Assembly: GCA_002245135.1 (NCBI GenBank)
Contig: NGBS01001225.1
Span: 1-25,095 of the forward strand
DNA from: Proteromonas lacertae
Taxonomy: Eukaryota; Sar; Bigyra; Opalinata; Proteromonadidae
Length of the DNA stretch: 25,095 bases
Reading direction: 5' to 3'
The position numbers were made by a program, and so were the translations under genes. The notes beneath the pieces were generated by a model. That model was not told the DNA's origin and did not search any database. It saw nothing but the letters and a program-made list of their open reading frames with translations. This document shows positions 24,823-25,095 of the stretch, in pieces (position 1 is the stretch's first letter; each line of letters starts with the position of its first letter).

Positions 24823-25095
24823 TCCATATGTTAGCTCTAAGATAGGAAGTGTACCACCTCCACCACCTCCACGTTTTGGTGGACCTCCTGGAGGATTTGG
24901 TAGTTATCCTCCCCCACCTCCTCCACCTGGTCCAGGAAGCTATATACCACCTCCTCCTCCTAGTAGTAAATCTGGTAGTAGTGGTGGTACATCACTTCCT
25001 CCTCCTCCTCCACCGCCACCACCACCATCATCATCAATGTCAGTTCCATCAGCTGCACCACCTTCGCCTACGCCTTCACCTCCACCTTCGCCATC
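24823..25095 (+). CDS. Pro/Gly/Ser-rich coding-like stretch, runs off right edge
   Basis: One plus-strand frame stays open to the window edge. It is built of polyproline tracts separated by Gly/Ser/Phe linkers (PPPPPPRFGGPPGGFGSY, then long Pro runs), with no folded domain. The bias resembles the Pro-rich tract near 10,380-10,520 in the large Block A locus. It probably belongs to the same locus as the preceding gene and to a larger protein whose rest lies outside the window. Incomplete; function unknown. Confidence 0.45.

Larger units (their letters stand above)
15455..25095. mobile_element. Virus-like element, Block B (diverged relative of Block A), right end outside window
   Basis: This second set of the same gene families has a capsid module inverted relative to Block A. 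In transcription order it carries penton-like, major capsid, ATPase and fibre-like genes on the minus strand. These are followed to the right by an 892-residue orphan, a protease, a core protein, an acidic/basic protein and a basic Pro-rich gene. Paralogues are clearly related by eye but far from identical, so this is not a recent duplication. It looks mostly whole, with about one or two breaks. It may be a separate element next to Block A or the other half of one large element; the window cannot decide. Confidence 0.75.

Overview
The window is very AT-rich and holds a virus-like gene set of the Polinton / adintovirus type (midsize eukaryotic dsDNA virus relatives with double-jelly-roll capsids). 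The hallmarks are an A32-type (FtsK/HerA) packaging ATPase, a double-jelly-roll-type major capsid protein, a penton-like minor capsid protein, an adenain/Ulp1-type cysteine protease and very arginine-rich core proteins resembling adenovirus pX/pVI. Nearly all arginines are AGA, stops follow the standard code, and Asn, Gln, Asp/Ser and Pro runs are common. Host identity cannot be read from the window; the gene families and a spacer with eukaryote-like signals point to a eukaryote, possibly an animal. I treat the material as a virus-derived fossil. Most genes look whole, with roughly three to five breaks overall.

The main surprise is that the capsid kit is present twice in clearly diverged form. 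Block A (about 1-13,646) reads: two unknown minus-strand genes; penton-like, major capsid, ATPase and fibre-like genes on the plus strand; three minus-strand accessory genes (one acidic, one Gln-rich); then plus-strand core genes, an AT-hook protein, a basic coiled-coil protein, a large membrane and Pro-rich locus, and the protease. Block B (about 15,455 to the right edge) has the same four-gene capsid set in the same order on the minus strand, so the two capsid modules converge. Beyond it lie an 892-residue orphan, a second protease, a core protein that looks like a fusion of two Block A core proteins, an acidic/basic protein and a basic, Pro-rich gene running off the end.

Between the blocks are about ten 120-bp tandem repeats (13,648-14,825), whose unit contains a peptide-like stretch resembling the end of a KH RNA-binding domain, and then about 630 bp without a supported gene (14,826-15,454) that looks less viral in composition. 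This could be host DNA between two neighbouring elements, or an internal or terminal region of one large element with duplicated modules.

In the working model, ATPase, major capsid, penton-like and fibre-like proteins build and fill the particle; basic core proteins condense DNA and are processed by the protease; large membrane-segment proteins are structural or entry factors. No DNA polymerase or integrase gene is in the window, so at least one replication module must lie outside it or be missing.
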